From Mycolicibacterium sp. CH28 (lineage in GTDB: Bacteria > Actinomycetota > Actinomycetes > Mycobacteriales > Mycobacteriaceae), in assembly GCF_004745805.1 (NCBI RefSeq), contig NZ_SRLQ01000003.1:310001-374000 (forward strand): DNA of 64,000 bases. Direction: 5' to 3'. Positions 38,476 to 47,500 of the stretch are shown piece after piece; within the stretch, counting starts at the first letter, position 1, and each line of letters opens with the position of its first letter. The position numbers and the translations under genes were made by a program. The notes beneath the pieces were generated by a model. It saw nothing but the letters and a program-made list of their open reading frames with translations, was not told the origin of the DNA and searched no databases.

Positions 38476-39665
38476 CAGCGGTTACCCGCCCATCCCGCCC
38501 GCGGATCGAAACCACTGGTCCGCTCGGCCGCTGCATAGGCTTCCAGCGCTTCCAGCGCCGGGCCTTCAAGGTTGGGCGGCACCGCGACCTTGACGGTGAC
38601 CAGCAGGTCACCGTGGCCACCGCTGCGCTTGGCGACACCGCGACCGCGCACCCGCAGGATCCGGCCGTCCGCGGTGCCCTTGGGCACCCGCACACCGACC
38701 TTACCCTCCAGAGTGGGAACGGAAAGCGTTGTCCCCAAGGCCAATTCGGTGAAACTCACCGGCACGGTCACGGTCAGATCGTCACCCTCGCGGCCGAACA
38801 CCTTGTCGGGGCGAACGTGCACTGTGACATAGAGGTCACCCGAGGGCGCACCACGCAACCCGGCCTCACCCTGGCCGGCCAGCCGAATACGCTGGCCGTC
38901 CTCGACGCCCGGAGGGATCCGGACGTTGATGGTGCGGGTCCTGGTGGTGACACCGGTACCCCGGCACTCGTCACACGGATGCTCGATGATCGACCCGCTG
39001 CCCCGGCAGTCGGTGCACGGCTCGGAGAAACCGAACGCGCCCTGATTGCGGTTGATCACCCCGGAGCCGTTGCAGGTCGGACACACCTTGGGGCTGGTGC
39101 CCGGACGCGCACCGCTGCCATGGCAGTTGGTGCACGGCGCGGGACTGGTCAGCCGCAGCGGCATGGCCACGCCCTTGGTCGCCTCCAGGAAATCGAGATC
39201 GGTCTCGGTCTCCAGGTCCTTACCGCGTCGCGGACGACTCGGCCGCGGCTGGGCGCCGCGCCCGAACAGGCCACCGAACAGGTCGCCGATGTTCGCACCG
39301 CCGGTCTGCCCGGCCGCGTCGAACAAGTCGTTCAGGTTGAACTCGGCACCGTCGCCGCCAAAGCCACCAAAACCGCCGCCACCGCTACCGTCGCCGCCAC
39401 CGTTGAACCGGCGACCGAAGCCGCCACCGGCGAACATCCGCCGGGTCTCGTCGTACTCCTTGCGCTTGGCGGCGTCGGTCAGTACATCCCTGGCTTCACC
39501 GACTTCCTTGTAGCGCTCGTCGGCCTGCGGGTTGTCCGGGTTGCGGTCCGGGTGATTCTCAGCCAGCAGCTTGCGGGCCACCCGCTTGATCTCGTCCTCG
39601 CTGGCGTCAGAGGAGACGCCGAGCACCTTGTAGAAGTCTTTCTCGACCCATTCTCGTTGAACCAT
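38475..39665 (-). CDS. dnaJ: co-chaperone DnaJ (DnaJ1-type)
   Basis: A 396-residue type I J-protein. The J-domain (about residues 10-75) has the HPD motif in ENHPDRNPD. Then come a Gly/Phe-rich region (about 85-135) and four zinc motifs, [24 protein letters not shown] and CDECRGTG (about 160-225), followed by the substrate-binding C-domain. It delivers unfolded clients to DnaK and stimulates its ATPase. The gap to grpE is 29 bases and the stop overlaps hspR. Confidence 0.98.
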   Translation of the reverse strand: MVQREWVEKDFYKVLGVSSDASEDEIKRVARKLLAENHPDRNPDNPQADERYKEVGEARDVLTDAAKRKEYDETRRMFAGGGFGRRFNGGGDGSGGGGFGGFGGDGAEFNLNDLFDAAGQTGGANIGDLFGGLFGRGAQPRPSRPRRGKDLETETDLDFLEATKGVAMPLRLTSPAPCTNCHGSGARPGTSPKVCPTCNGSGVINRNQGAFGFSEPCTDCRGSGSIIEHPCDECRGTGVTTRTRTINVRIPPGVEDGQRIRLAGQGEAGLRGAPSGDLYVTVHVRPDKVFGREGDDLTVTVPVSFTELALGTTLSVPTLEGKVGVRVPKGTADGRILRVRGRGVAKRSGGHGDLLVTVKVAVPPNLEGPALEALEAYAAAERTSGFDPRAGWAGNR

Positions 39666-39694
39666 GCCGCGTCACCTCCCCTCACCCATGGTCG

Positions 39695-40369
39695 TTAGTT
39701 CGATTCTGCGTTCGGCGAGCCGGTCTGCTCACCGTTGGCGGGCGTGTCGGCCCCTCCGGATTTGGCGTCGGACCCGTCGTCGACGGTGTCCACCACCCCG
39801 ACCAGCGCGTGCCGCAGCACCTGCTCGCCGAGCTTGTAGCCCTGGCGCATCACCGTGCCGATGACCGGCTTGGAGCCCTCACCCTCGTGCTGCACGGCCT
39901 CGTGCAGCGACGGGTCGAAGTCGTCGCCCTCGACGCCGAAGGCGCTCAGGCCCAACCCGGTCACGGCGGCAACCAGCTTGTCGGCGACCGACTTCAACGG
40001 GCTGGCGTCCAGATCGCCGTGGCTGCGGGCACGGTCAAGATCATCGAGCACGGTGAGCAACTGGCTCACCACGACGGCCTTGGCCCGCTCGCCGGCCACC
40101 TGCTGGTCACGCAGCGCGCGCTTGCGGTAGTTGGCGAAGTCGGCCTGCACCCGCTGCAGATCTGCGGTGAGTTCGGCGACCTTGTCGGCCTGCTCCTCAC
40201 CGGCGGAGGCGGAGCTATATCCCGCGTCGCTTCGCTCCTGCCCTCCGGAAGCCCCCGGCGCCGACCCACTGGGGGCCGGGCCGGAGGACTCGCGAACCTC
40301 ACCGGTCACGGGATCGATTCGGCGCTTGTCGGTGACAGTTACCGGTTCGTCCGCATTCCCGTCACTCAC
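39695..40369 (-). CDS. grpE: nucleotide exchange factor GrpE
   Basis: A 224-residue GrpE. An unusually long disordered acidic and Gly/Ser-rich start (1-65) is followed by the long coiled coil (about 65-110, [19 protein letters not shown]) and the beta domain with [10 protein letters not shown] and [20 protein letters not shown]. It releases ADP from DnaK. The last 30 residues are Gly/Asp-rich. GTG 40369 overlaps the dnaK stop by 4 bases. Confidence 0.97.
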   Translation of the reverse strand: MSDGNADEPVTVTDKRRIDPVTGEVRESSGPAPSGSAPGASGGQERSDAGYSSASAGEEQADKVAELTADLQRVQADFANYRKRALRDQQVAGERAKAVVVSQLLTVLDDLDRARSHGDLDASPLKSVADKLVAAVTGLGLSAFGVEGDDFDPSLHEAVQHEGEGSKPVIGTVMRQGYKLGEQVLRHALVGVVDTVDDGSDAKSGGADTPANGEQTGSPNAESN

Positions 40370-42219
40370 TTGCGCTCCTGATCATCCTCGACGACCTCCG
40401 CGTCCACGACGTCGTCGGCGCCAGAGGCACCCTGGGAGCCGCCGCCGGCCGACTGCTCGGCCTGGGTGGCCTCGTAGATGGCCTGGCCCAAAGCCTGGCT
40501 TTCCTGACCCAGCTTCTCCATGGCGGACTTGATCGCGCCGATGTCGGTGCCGGCCAGAGCCGTCTTGGCCTCGGTGATCGCGGCGTCGACCTTGGTCAAG
40601 GTGTCCTCGGGGACCTTCGAGCCGCCCTCAGCCTCGCGCTGATCCTTGACGAACTTCTCCGTCTGGTAGACCAGCGACTCGGCCTGGTTGCGGACGTCGG
40701 CCTCTTCGCGACGCTTCCGATCCTCGTCGGCGTGCGCTTCGGCGTCCTTGATCATCCGGTCGATCTCTTCCTTGGACAGGCCGGAGCCCTCCTGGATCTT
40801 GATCGTGTTTTCCTTGCCGGTGCCCTTGTCCTTAGCGGTGACGTGCACGATGCCGTTGGCGTCGATGTCGAAGATGACCTCGATCTGCGGCACGCCACGA
40901 GGAGCCGGCGGGATGCCGGTCAGTTCGAAACTGCCGAGCAGCTTGTTGTGCGCCGCGATCTCGCGCTCACCCTGGAACACCTGGATCTGCACCGATGGCT
41001 GGTTGTCGTCGGCCGTGGTGAAGGTCTCCGAGCGCTTGGTCGGGATGGTGGTGTTGCGTTCGATGAGCTTGGTCATCACGCCACCCTTGGTTTCGATACC
41101 AAGGCTCAGCGGGGTGACGTCAAGCAGCAGAACGTCTTTCACCTCACCCTTGAGCACACCGGCCTGCAAGGCGGCGCCCACGGCGACGACCTCGTCCGGG
41201 TTGACGCCCTTGTTGGGCTCCTGGCCGCCGGTGAGCTCCTTGACCAGATCGGTCACGGCGGGCATACGGGTGGAACCACCCACCAGCACGACGTGGTCGA
41301 TGTCGGACACCGAGATGCCGGCGTCCTTGATGACCTGCTGGAACGGCGCACGCGTGCGGTCGAGCAGATCCTGGGTGATCTTCTGGAACTCCGAGCGCGT
41401 CAGCTGCTCATCGAGGAACAGTGGATTCTTGTCGGCGTCGACGGTGATGTAGGGCAGGTTGATCGAGGTGCTTCCACTGGAACTCAGCTCGATCTTGGCC
41501 TTCTCGGCGGCTTCGCGAAGCCGCTGCATGGCCATCTTGTCCTTGGTCAGATCGATGCCGCTGGTGCCCTTGAACTTGTCGACCAGCCACTCGACGATCC
41601 GGTCATCCCAGTCGTCGCCACCGAGGTGGTTGTCACCGGAGGTCGCACGGACCTCGACGACACCGTCACCGATCTCCAGCAGCGAGACGTCGAAGGTACC
41701 GCCACCGAGGTCGAAGACCAGGATGGTTTGTTCCTTGCTGCCCTTGTCCAGGCCGTAGGCCAGGGCTGCGGCGGTCGGCTCGTTGACGATGCGCAGTACG
41801 TTCAGGCCGGCGATCTGGCCGGCCTCTTTGGTGGCCTGACGCTGAGCGTCGTTGAAGTAGGCGGGCACGGTGATGACCGCATCGGTGATGTCCTCACCGA
41901 GGTAGCTTTCGGCGTCGCGCTTGAGCTTCATCAGCACGCGCGCGCTGATCTCCTGCGAGGTGTAGTCCTTGCCGTCGATCTCCACCGACCAATCAGTGCC
42001 CATGTGCCTTTTAACGGACCGGATCGTCCTATCCACATTGGTCACCGCCTGGTTCTTGGCGGGCTGGCCGACCAGCACTTCGCCGTTACGCGCAAAAGCG
42101 ACCACCGACGGCGTGGTGCGGGACCCTTCGGAGTTGGCGACGACGACGGGGTCGCCACCCTCCAGTACCGCCACGACGGAGTTGGTGGTCCCGAGGTCGA
42201 TACCGACCGCACGAGCCAT
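40366..42219 (-). CDS. dnaK: chaperone DnaK (Hsp70)
   Basis: A 617-residue Hsp70. The ATPase domain (1-355) has [10 protein letters not shown], the linker-proximal [10 protein letters not shown] and LVGGSTRMP. The linker [12 protein letters not shown] (about 355-367) leads to the substrate-binding domain and lid, ending in the acidic [13 protein letters not shown] tail. It is the first gene of dnaK-grpE-dnaJ-hspR, all overlapping or close. A HAIR operator at 42305-42325 and a weaker one at 42250-42270 lie upstream, so heat releases HspR and raises the whole operon. ATG 42219 follows GGAGG. Confidence 0.99.
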   Translation of the reverse strand: MARAVGIDLGTTNSVVAVLEGGDPVVVANSEGSRTTPSVVAFARNGEVLVGQPAKNQAVTNVDRTIRSVKRHMGTDWSVEIDGKDYTSQEISARVLMKLKRDAESYLGEDITDAVITVPAYFNDAQRQATKEAGQIAGLNVLRIVNEPTAAALAYGLDKGSKEQTILVFDLGGGTFDVSLLEIGDGVVEVRATSGDNHLGGDDWDDRIVEWLVDKFKGTSGIDLTKDKMAMQRLREAAEKAKIELSSSGSTSINLPYITVDADKNPLFLDEQLTRSEFQKITQDLLDRTRAPFQQVIKDAGISVSDIDHVVLVGGSTRMPAVTDLVKELTGGQEPNKGVNPDEVVAVGAALQAGVLKGEVKDVLLLDVTPLSLGIETKGGVMTKLIERNTTIPTKRSETFTTADDNQPSVQIQVFQGEREIAAHNKLLGSFELTGIPPAPRGVPQIEVIFDIDANGIVHVTAKDKGTGKENTIKIQEGSGLSKEEIDRMIKDAEAHADEDRKRREEADVRNQAESLVYQTEKFVKDQREAEGGSKVPEDTLTKVDAAITEAKTALAGTDIGAIKSAMEKLGQESQALGQAIYEATQAEQSAGGGSQGASGADDVVDAEVVEDDQERK

Positions 42220-42249
42220 GTTGAATCCTCCTGATAGTTACGTCTTGGG

Positions 42250-42270
42250 TCTGAGCGAACCAGGCTCAAG
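42250..42270. promoter_or_regulatory. second, degenerate HAIR-like site near the dnaK start
   Basis: TCTGAGC-N7-GCTCAAG has the exact 7-base spacing of HAIR. The right half has one mismatch to consensus and the left half three. It lies 31 bases before the dnaK start. Together with the strong site 35 bases further upstream it could allow two HspR dimers to bind. Confidence 0.5.
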
Positions 42271-42304
42271 CCTGCTCCTTCCGGAGCCCGGCTGTCAAGC
42301 AATA

Positions 42305-42325
42305 GTTGAGTCTGTTTCACTCAAG
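42305..42325. promoter_or_regulatory. HAIR operator for HspR upstream of dnaK
   Basis: GTTGAGT-N7-ACTCAAG has one mismatch to the HAIR consensus. It is 86 bases before the dnaK start and should be the main HspR site of the operon. Confidence 0.9.
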
Positions 42326-42398
42326 TTGTCGAACGGGTCAACGGCGGGGCTGATAGATTTGTTCCCCGGGAGGTGTGCATGTAGGAATCCGCATAAGT

Positions 42399-42458
42399 TG
42401 TCGGATTGTCATTTAGCTGTCGGAAGCGTGTCGGAAAGTCATCAGAGTGTCGGCGTCA
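42399..42458 (+). repeat. two imperfect 30-base direct repeats with four TGTCGG boxes; transposon-end-like
   Basis: TGTCGG occurs at 42399, 42418, 42429 and 42448, spaced 19, 11 and 19 bases, so the 30-base units 42399-42428 and 42429-42458 are imperfect copies (TGTCGGATTGTCAT and TGTCGGAAAGTCAT at their starts). Repeated boxes starting TGT next to a TnsA-like gene look like the transposase-binding sites at the ends of Tn7- and Tn402-type elements. A partial inverted match is at 54207-54238. Confidence 0.6.
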
Positions 42459-42472
42459 GGCACAGTCAGGTT

Positions 42473-43042
42473 GTGACATCCGGTAAGGGTGCGGCAACCG
42501 AAGTCAGCTACATCGCCGACGACGGTGAGCCGGTCACGGTGAACTTCGACCGCGTCGATGCCGGCCGGGTGGTGCGCGGTCGGCCAGTTCGTATCCCGGT
42601 GTCGCGGGCAGACCAGCGCAACTACTCGGGCCTGTACTGGTCTTCGACGACTCAGGCGCATCTGGTCTACGAGAGTCTGCTGGAACGCGACCGGCTTCTG
42701 CTCGCCGATTTCTGCCCGGCCGTCGAATGGATGGCCGCCCAGCCCTTCTGGATGCGCGGGTACGACGGATCAACGTTCCGCCGTCACGTGCCCGACCTCT
42801 TACTGCAGCACCGCAACGGCGCCTTCACCGTGGTCGATGTGAAGCCCGAACGAATGCTGAAGACAATCAAGGTGATCGACGTCCTGAAGTGGACCGACCG
42901 GGTGTGCCGGGAGCGTGGTTGGCAGTACGAGGTGTGGTCGGGCACTAACGCCACGGAGCTGAGCAACGTGCGCCACGGGCGGCTCGTACAGCCCTCCCGA
43001 CCATGCGACGAGGTCGGCGATGCTGCGCGCGGCCAGCAGTGA
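42473..43042 (+). CDS. TnsA-like transposase endonuclease subunit, C-terminally truncated
   Basis: The N-terminal nuclease-like part of a TnsA-type protein, which in Tn7-like transposons cuts the 5' ends together with TnsB. The core RRHVPDLLLQHRNGAFTVVD followed by VKPERM has the Asp and the Asp-Val-Lys expected of the restriction-enzyme fold, with an upstream Glu in HLVYESLLERDRL. After about NVRHGRL (near 42977) the frame runs into sequence antisense to malonate decarboxylase and stops at 43042, so the C-terminal DNA-binding part is missing or replaced. GTG 42473 places the TGTCGG repeats upstream; GTG 42428 is also open. No TnsB or TnsC gene is present, so it should not move by itself. Confidence 0.72.
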   Translation: MTSGKGAATEVSYIADDGEPVTVNFDRVDAGRVVRGRPVRIPVSRADQRNYSGLYWSSTTQAHLVYESLLERDRLLLADFCPAVEWMAAQPFWMRGYDGSTFRRHVPDLLLQHRNGAFTVVDVKPERMLKTIKVIDVLKWTDRVCRERGWQYEVWSGTNATELSNVRHGRLVQPSRPCDEVGDAARGQQ

Positions 43043-43552
43043 CCGTGTCGCCAGCCGGGTCTCAATTTTGAGATCTTCGGGGAAGGCGACCAACCGGTCG
43101 CGGCGCAGCGCCTCGGTGCGGTGCGCGTCGGCGCCGCCGCCGATGGGCGTCACCCCGGCGATCGCGGCCAAGGCTGCGCGGCGGTCCTCCTCACCGATGT
43201 GCACAGTGCCGTCTTCGACAAGCTTGGCGATGCGCACACTCTGCGGGCCGGCATAGCAGAGGTCGAGTTTGTCGGCGATACCCCGTTCGAACAGATCCAG
43301 GGGCTCAGGCCGCGATACCGACGGAATCAGCATGTGCAGCCGGTCGATCCGGGCCGGATCACATTCGGCGAGCGTCCGAGATAGGAAGTCGGCCTGCTTC
43401 TGATTGTCTCCCTCAAGAGCTACTCGGTCTCCGGGCCGCAGGACAGCATGAAGGAAGTCGGTGAGTTCATCCGGCCGAATCGTCTTGCCGTCGCAGTGCC
43501 CAGCTCCTGCCCGCACACGGTCGGCTTTAGCGACACGCCGGGAGTCCCACAT
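42977..43552 (-). pseudogene. malonate decarboxylase alpha subunit remnant with internal and terminal deletions
   Basis: The start MWDSRRVAKADRV and the block LEGDNQKQADFLSRTLAECD through GIADKLDLCYAGPQSVRIAK are the N-terminal 120 residues of MdcA (about 550 in full), the acetyl/malonyl-ACP transferase of malonate decarboxylase. At residue 120 (near 43192) the frame jumps to the C-terminal MdcA region: AAIAGVTPIGGG, then ATRSLLAARSIADLVAWSGG, ending LYEPP. About 350 residues are missing between, without loss of frame. Past 42977 the frame reads antisense through the TnsA gene. It has lost most of its catalytic part and should be dead. It starts 1 base after the hydrolase stop. Confidence 0.72.
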
Positions 43553-43553
43553 A

Positions 43554-44375
43554 TCAGCCGACAGATCGGGCAGCGTCGAGGATGACCGCAGCGACGGCGT
43601 CGGGGTGTGAAATCAGCGTCAAGTGAGATCCGCCGTCGAACTCGGTGACGTGGGACCCGGCGCGCGCGGCCATCACTCGCTCGGACGTCGGGGTGATGAT
43701 CTGGTCGCCGCTGCTGATGAAGTACCACGACGGGATCGTTCTCCATGCAGCGAACCGCGACGGGGTGTCAAATGCCGCGGTGGATGACACCCGTTGGGAT
43801 GCCCATAGCCGATTGGCCACGTCCTCGGGCAGATCGCTGCCGAAATGCGAAACGAAGATGTCCTTCTTGAGGTACAGGTCGACCGCGCCGGGCGGCGCAC
43901 CGGGGTAAGGCAGCGTGTCGAAGAGCTCGTCGGCGGGCTTCTGGTTGAGAACCGAATCCGAGCCGCTGAGAGAGCCATTGGTCTCGCCCACATCGGGTGC
44001 CGCAGCATCGACGTACACGAGCGCCTTGACATTGGGGTTGCCGTCGGCGGCGTTGGTGATCACCGAACCGCCGTAGGAATGTCCGACCAGCACAACAGGA
44101 CCAGGGATCGTCTTGAGGAAGCTCGATACGGTCTCGGCGTCGGTGGTCAGGTTCTCCAACGGGTTTGCGATCGCCCGTACGTCGTACCCGCCGGCCTGCA
44201 GCGCGGCCACCTCACCGTCCCAGCTGGAAGTGTCTGCCCACGCACCGTGCACCAGGACAACGGTCGGCTTGGGCGGCTCAGCACCGATGCGAGGAGCCAC
44301 CATCACAGTGATGAGCACAGCAGCTAAAACGTTGCACAGAACTCCGACTCGCACCCTGCGCCCAGAGTGACCCAT
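43554..44375 (-). CDS. secreted alpha/beta hydrolase
   Basis: A 273-residue exported hydrolase from ATG 44375 (GAGGGAG upstream; frame open to 44477). A signal peptide is visible at residues 1-32 (RRVRVGVLCNVLAAVLITVM, cleavage near GAEPP). The nucleophile elbow is GHSYGGS (about 103-109), the oxyanion strand TVVLVHGAW, and the catalytic His is in GGSHLTLISHP near the C-terminus. The style is the salicylate-esterase/MenH-like group; the substrate is unknown. It is divergent from the keto-acid decarboxylase gene with 151 bases between. Confidence 0.85.
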   Translation of the reverse strand: MGHSGRRVRVGVLCNVLAAVLITVMVAPRIGAEPPKPTVVLVHGAWADTSSWDGEVAALQAGGYDVRAIANPLENLTTDAETVSSFLKTIPGPVVLVGHSYGGSVITNAADGNPNVKALVYVDAAAPDVGETNGSLSGSDSVLNQKPADELFDTLPYPGAPPGAVDLYLKKDIFVSHFGSDLPEDVANRLWASQRVSSTAAFDTPSRFAAWRTIPSWYFISSGDQIITPTSERVMAARAGSHVTEFDGGSHLTLISHPDAVAAVILDAARSVG

Positions 44376-44526
44376 CGACTCCCTCACCTTCTTGAGAACC
44401 GTCACCGCATTCACCTTGGTCTCGCGGCCCGCGCTGCGAACCCGGGTAACACACGGGGGTTCTACGGGTTCGCGCACTCCCAGGTGGCTGATTGGCTCAC
44501 CACGACTGCCAGGACGGGAGAACGCT

Positions 44527-46182
44527 ATGGCCGAAGCACCAAAGGTGATCGAGTACGTGCTCGGCCGCCTTCATCAAATTGGCGTCTCCGATGTATTCGG
44601 GGTGCCCGGGGATTACGCGTTTCCGGTCCATGACGCGATCGTTGCGCATCCCGACATCAACTGGATCGGCTGCTGTAACGAACTCAACGCCGGCTTCGCC
44701 GCTGACGGCTACGCGCGTCTTCGTGGGGTGGGCGCGGTGACGACGACGTTCGGTGTCGGTGAACTCGGCGCCATCAGCGCGATAGCTGGCGCCTACGCCG
44801 AGCGGCTACCGGTCTTCCATCTCACGGGTATGCCCAACCGTAGCGCCCAGGCCGATCGCGCACTGGTCCACCACACTCTGGGCAACGGTGAGTTCGATCT
44901 TTTCAAGCAAATGGCCAACACGGTGACTGCGGCATCGGCCATCATCACCCCCGCTAACGTCGTCGCCGAAACCGAACGCCTGATTGCCACCGCACTGTAC
45001 GAACGCCGGCCGGTCTACCTGGCGTTCCCGTCCGACGTCGTCGACCAACCGGTCGCCGCATCATCGGCGACGTTGCCGCGACCCGCCAGTGACCCGCAAA
45101 CCCTGGGTGCAGCGGCCGACGCCGTGGCAGCTGCCCTGAACCGGGCTGACACTGCCTGCGTACTACCCGGACTGTTACTCGACCGGCTCGGCATCGCCGA
45201 GGCCGCCACCCAGCTGATCGAAACAGCCTCCTTGCCATTCGCGGCCATGTTCGCCGACAAGTCGGTGATCGATGAGAACCATCCCAACTTCATCGGTATG
45301 TACGACGGCCGGCTGATGGACCCCAACGTACGGGACTTCGTCGAATCCGCAGACCTCGTCGTCGCAATCGGGACGATGCAGACCGACTTCAACACCGGCG
45401 CATTCACCGCGCATCTCGACCCGGCTCGAACCGTCGACATCCAGCTCCACTCGGCCCGCGTCGGCGCGACGGTGTTCCACGACGTCGAAATAGCCGACCT
45501 GCTGCTCGAGATCGCCGAACGCGAACTGAAAACACATGCGCGCGTCGAACTTCAGTCGGATACGCCAGTACTCGTTGGAGGCCTTGCGGATGATGCGATC
45601 ATCGCCGAGCAGCTCTATCCGCGGTGGGCGAACTTCATCGCACCCGACGACATCGTCATCGCCGAAACAGGCACCTGCTCCATGGGACTGGCGTTCGATC
45701 GGCTGCCGCACGGGGCACGGTTCTACAACCAGGCCCTGTGGGGTGCCATCGGCTGGGCCACCCCGGCAGCGCTTGGCGCAGCAGTCGCCGAACCAGCGCG
45801 CCGGGTGCTGTTGTTCACCGGCGACGGCTCCCACCAAGTGACGGCACAAGACATCTGCCAATTCCATCGCCTCGGACTCAAGCCGATCATCTTCGTACTC
45901 AACAACTCCGGCTATCTCATCGAACGCCTGTTGTGCACCGACCCCAACATCGCCTACAACGATATCGCTCCCTGGAACTACGCCGCCCTGCCACACGCGC
46001 TCGGCTGCGAGGGCTGGTTCACCACCCGCGTCACCACCCTGGGTGAACTCGACGAGGCACTGAGCACCGCGGCGAGTTGCCAGACCGCGGTCTACATCGA
46101 AGTCGTCACCGGCGCCTACGAATACCCGCCGCTGGCCGGGCACCTCCACGACAACGTATCGACGCTGTACCACCTCACCTGA
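44527..46182 (+). CDS. thiamine-dependent 2-keto acid decarboxylase (Kdc/IPDC-like)
   Basis: A 551-residue enzyme of the pyruvate/indolepyruvate decarboxylase family: keto acid to aldehyde plus CO2. The N-terminal domain has GVSDVFGVPGDYAFPV, CCNELNAGFAADGYAR with the catalytic Glu, and the HH pair in LVHHTLGNG. The C-terminal domain has the ThDP-Mg motif TGDGSHQVTAQDICQFHRLG ending in LNNSGY. The length is close to M. tuberculosis Kdc (Rv0853c). ATG 44527 is the start; the open frame upstream overlaps the divergent promoter. It is followed after 19 bases by a hydrolase and then oxalate decarboxylase. Confidence 0.93.
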   Translation: MAEAPKVIEYVLGRLHQIGVSDVFGVPGDYAFPVHDAIVAHPDINWIGCCNELNAGFAADGYARLRGVGAVTTTFGVGELGAISAIAGAYAERLPVFHLTGMPNRSAQADRALVHHTLGNGEFDLFKQMANTVTAASAIITPANVVAETERLIATALYERRPVYLAFPSDVVDQPVAASSATLPRPASDPQTLGAAADAVAAALNRADTACVLPGLLLDRLGIAEAATQLIETASLPFAAMFADKSVIDENHPNFIGMYDGRLMDPNVRDFVESADLVVAIGTMQTDFNTGAFTAHLDPARTVDIQLHSARVGATVFHDVEIADLLLEIAERELKTHARVELQSDTPVLVGGLADDAIIAEQLYPRWANFIAPDDIVIAETGTCSMGLAFDRLPHGARFYNQALWGAIGWATPAALGAAVAEPARRVLLFTGDGSHQVTAQDICQFHRLGLKPIIFVLNNSGYLIERLLCTDPNIAYNDIAPWNYAALPHALGCEGWFTTRVTTLGELDEALSTAASCQTAVYIEVVTGAYEYPPLAGHLHDNVSTLYHLT

Positions 46183-46201
46183 GCCTCAGACAGGAGCCAT
46201 C

Positions 46202-47500
46202 ATGACAACGCGTTCGGAACAACAGAGCTGGTCACTCGACATCGCCTTGGCTCAAGGCGGTTTCAATGCGCTGCACCCAGGAGCTAAGGGCACGCTGGAA
46301 CTCCTCGGCCACGACCACACCGATTTCGACAAAGTCTTCGCGCTGGTGCAAAGCGGCGTCATGCTGCCCAAGGCGTGGGCACAGATCGCCGGGCAGGCGG
46401 AGGCACGTGCCCACCACCACGAGCAGCACGGCTTCCGGCGCACAGCATCGGATCTCTACCTGCGCGCGGCGGTCATGTACGGACGGGCGCAGTACTCGAT
46501 CTTCGACAGCAGCGACGACAGGAAAGCCGCTCTGCGCCAACGTTGTGACCACTGCGTCGATCGACTGGCCGAGCTGCGCGACAACCGGGTGCGGCGTGTC
46601 GAACTCAACTTCGACGGCAAGACGCTATTCGCGCTTCTTCACCTGCCCGCAATCACGATGCGCAATGCGCCTGCGGTCATCCTCGGCCCGGGTATGGACA
46701 TGATCAAAGAGGATTACGTCCTGGCCGCCGAAAGGTTTTACACCGACCGCGGGATCGTGGCGTTGTCCATCGAGGGCCCTGGGCAGGGGCAGACACGGTC
46801 GCTGGGGCTGACCGTCGGCCTGGACGACTACGAGCGGGCCATTGAGACCTATGCCGAGTTTTTGGCCGGCTTGCCGGAAGTCGACGAGACGCGGATCGGG
46901 ATGTTCGGCATCAGCATGAGCGGCTACTGGGCACTGCGTGCGATGGCCTCACCCGATACCCGACTGCGGGCTGCCGCGACCTTTGAAGCGGTGTCCGGTG
47001 ACTTCAAAACGATCTTCGAGGCCGCCCAGCCCAGCTTCAAGAACAACTACATGTACATGGCGGGGTACACCGACGAGCAGGCCTTCGACGAAGATCTCAA
47101 GAAGCGAATGCCGTTGGGCGACTTGGTTACCCATATCACCAAGCCCGTGCTGCTCGGCATCGGCGAGTTCGACGAGCTGACACCGGTGGAGAACGCCCTG
47201 GCGACCTACGAACGCATCACCGCGCCGAAGGAGATGCGGGTGTACGAGGGTCAATTCCACCCGCTCGGCGGGGTGGCGGCCGAGGTTTTCGCCTTCGGCG
47301 CCGATTGGGTGCTGCGGGCACTCGACGGTGAATTCGACCAACCTGGTCGCGACGAGCGCCATTTCATGCGCGCCGACGGCGGGGCAACCGAGGGATCCGC
47401 CGATCCGCAGTGGTGGCTGGGCGCAGCGCCATCGGCACTGCAGCACGTCCGGTCAACAACTTTCGTCTCGTCAACCAATGGATCCGGAGGAGCAGCATGA
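46202..47500 (+). CDS. FrsA-like / dihydropseudooxynicotine-hydrolase-like alpha/beta hydrolase
   Basis: A 432-residue hydrolase with a helical N-terminal cap (about residues 20-125) and a core starting RRVELNFDGKTLFALLHLP. The nucleophile is in MFGISMSGYWAL (Ser about 240), the acid in LLGIGEFDELTPVE and the His in EGQFHPLGGVA. ALSIEGPGQGQT is typical of the C-C bond hydrolases in this group. The C-terminal 60 residues are an extra Gly/Ala/Ser-rich tail. The stop overlaps the oxalate decarboxylase start as ATGA. It may split a diketo-type substrate to give an acid handled by the neighbours. Confidence 0.87.
   Translation: MTTRSEQQSWSLDIALAQGGFNALHPGAKGTLELLGHDHTDFDKVFALVQSGVMLPKAWAQIAGQAEARAHHHEQHGFRRTASDLYLRAAVMYGRAQYSIFDSSDDRKAALRQRCDHCVDRLAELRDNRVRRVELNFDGKTLFALLHLPAITMRNAPAVILGPGMDMIKEDYVLAAERFYTDRGIVALSIEGPGQGQTRSLGLTVGLDDYERAIETYAEFLAGLPEVDETRIGMFGISMSGYWALRAMASPDTRLRAAATFEAVSGDFKTIFEAAQPSFKNNYMYMAGYTDEQAFDEDLKKRMPLGDLVTHITKPVLLGIGEFDELTPVENALATYERITAPKEMRVYEGQFHPLGGVAAEVFAFGADWVLRALDGEFDQPGRDERHFMRADGGATEGSADPQWWLGAAPSALQHVRSTTFVSSTNGSGGAA

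Noticed and set aside
40732..42234. 500-residue frame opposite dnaK
   Set aside because: Antisense shadow of dnaK; rich in Asp, Gly, Val and His with no fold pattern.
42399..42458. CRISPR-like array
   Set aside because: Only two imperfect 30-base units without spacers; the pattern fits transposon-end boxes better.
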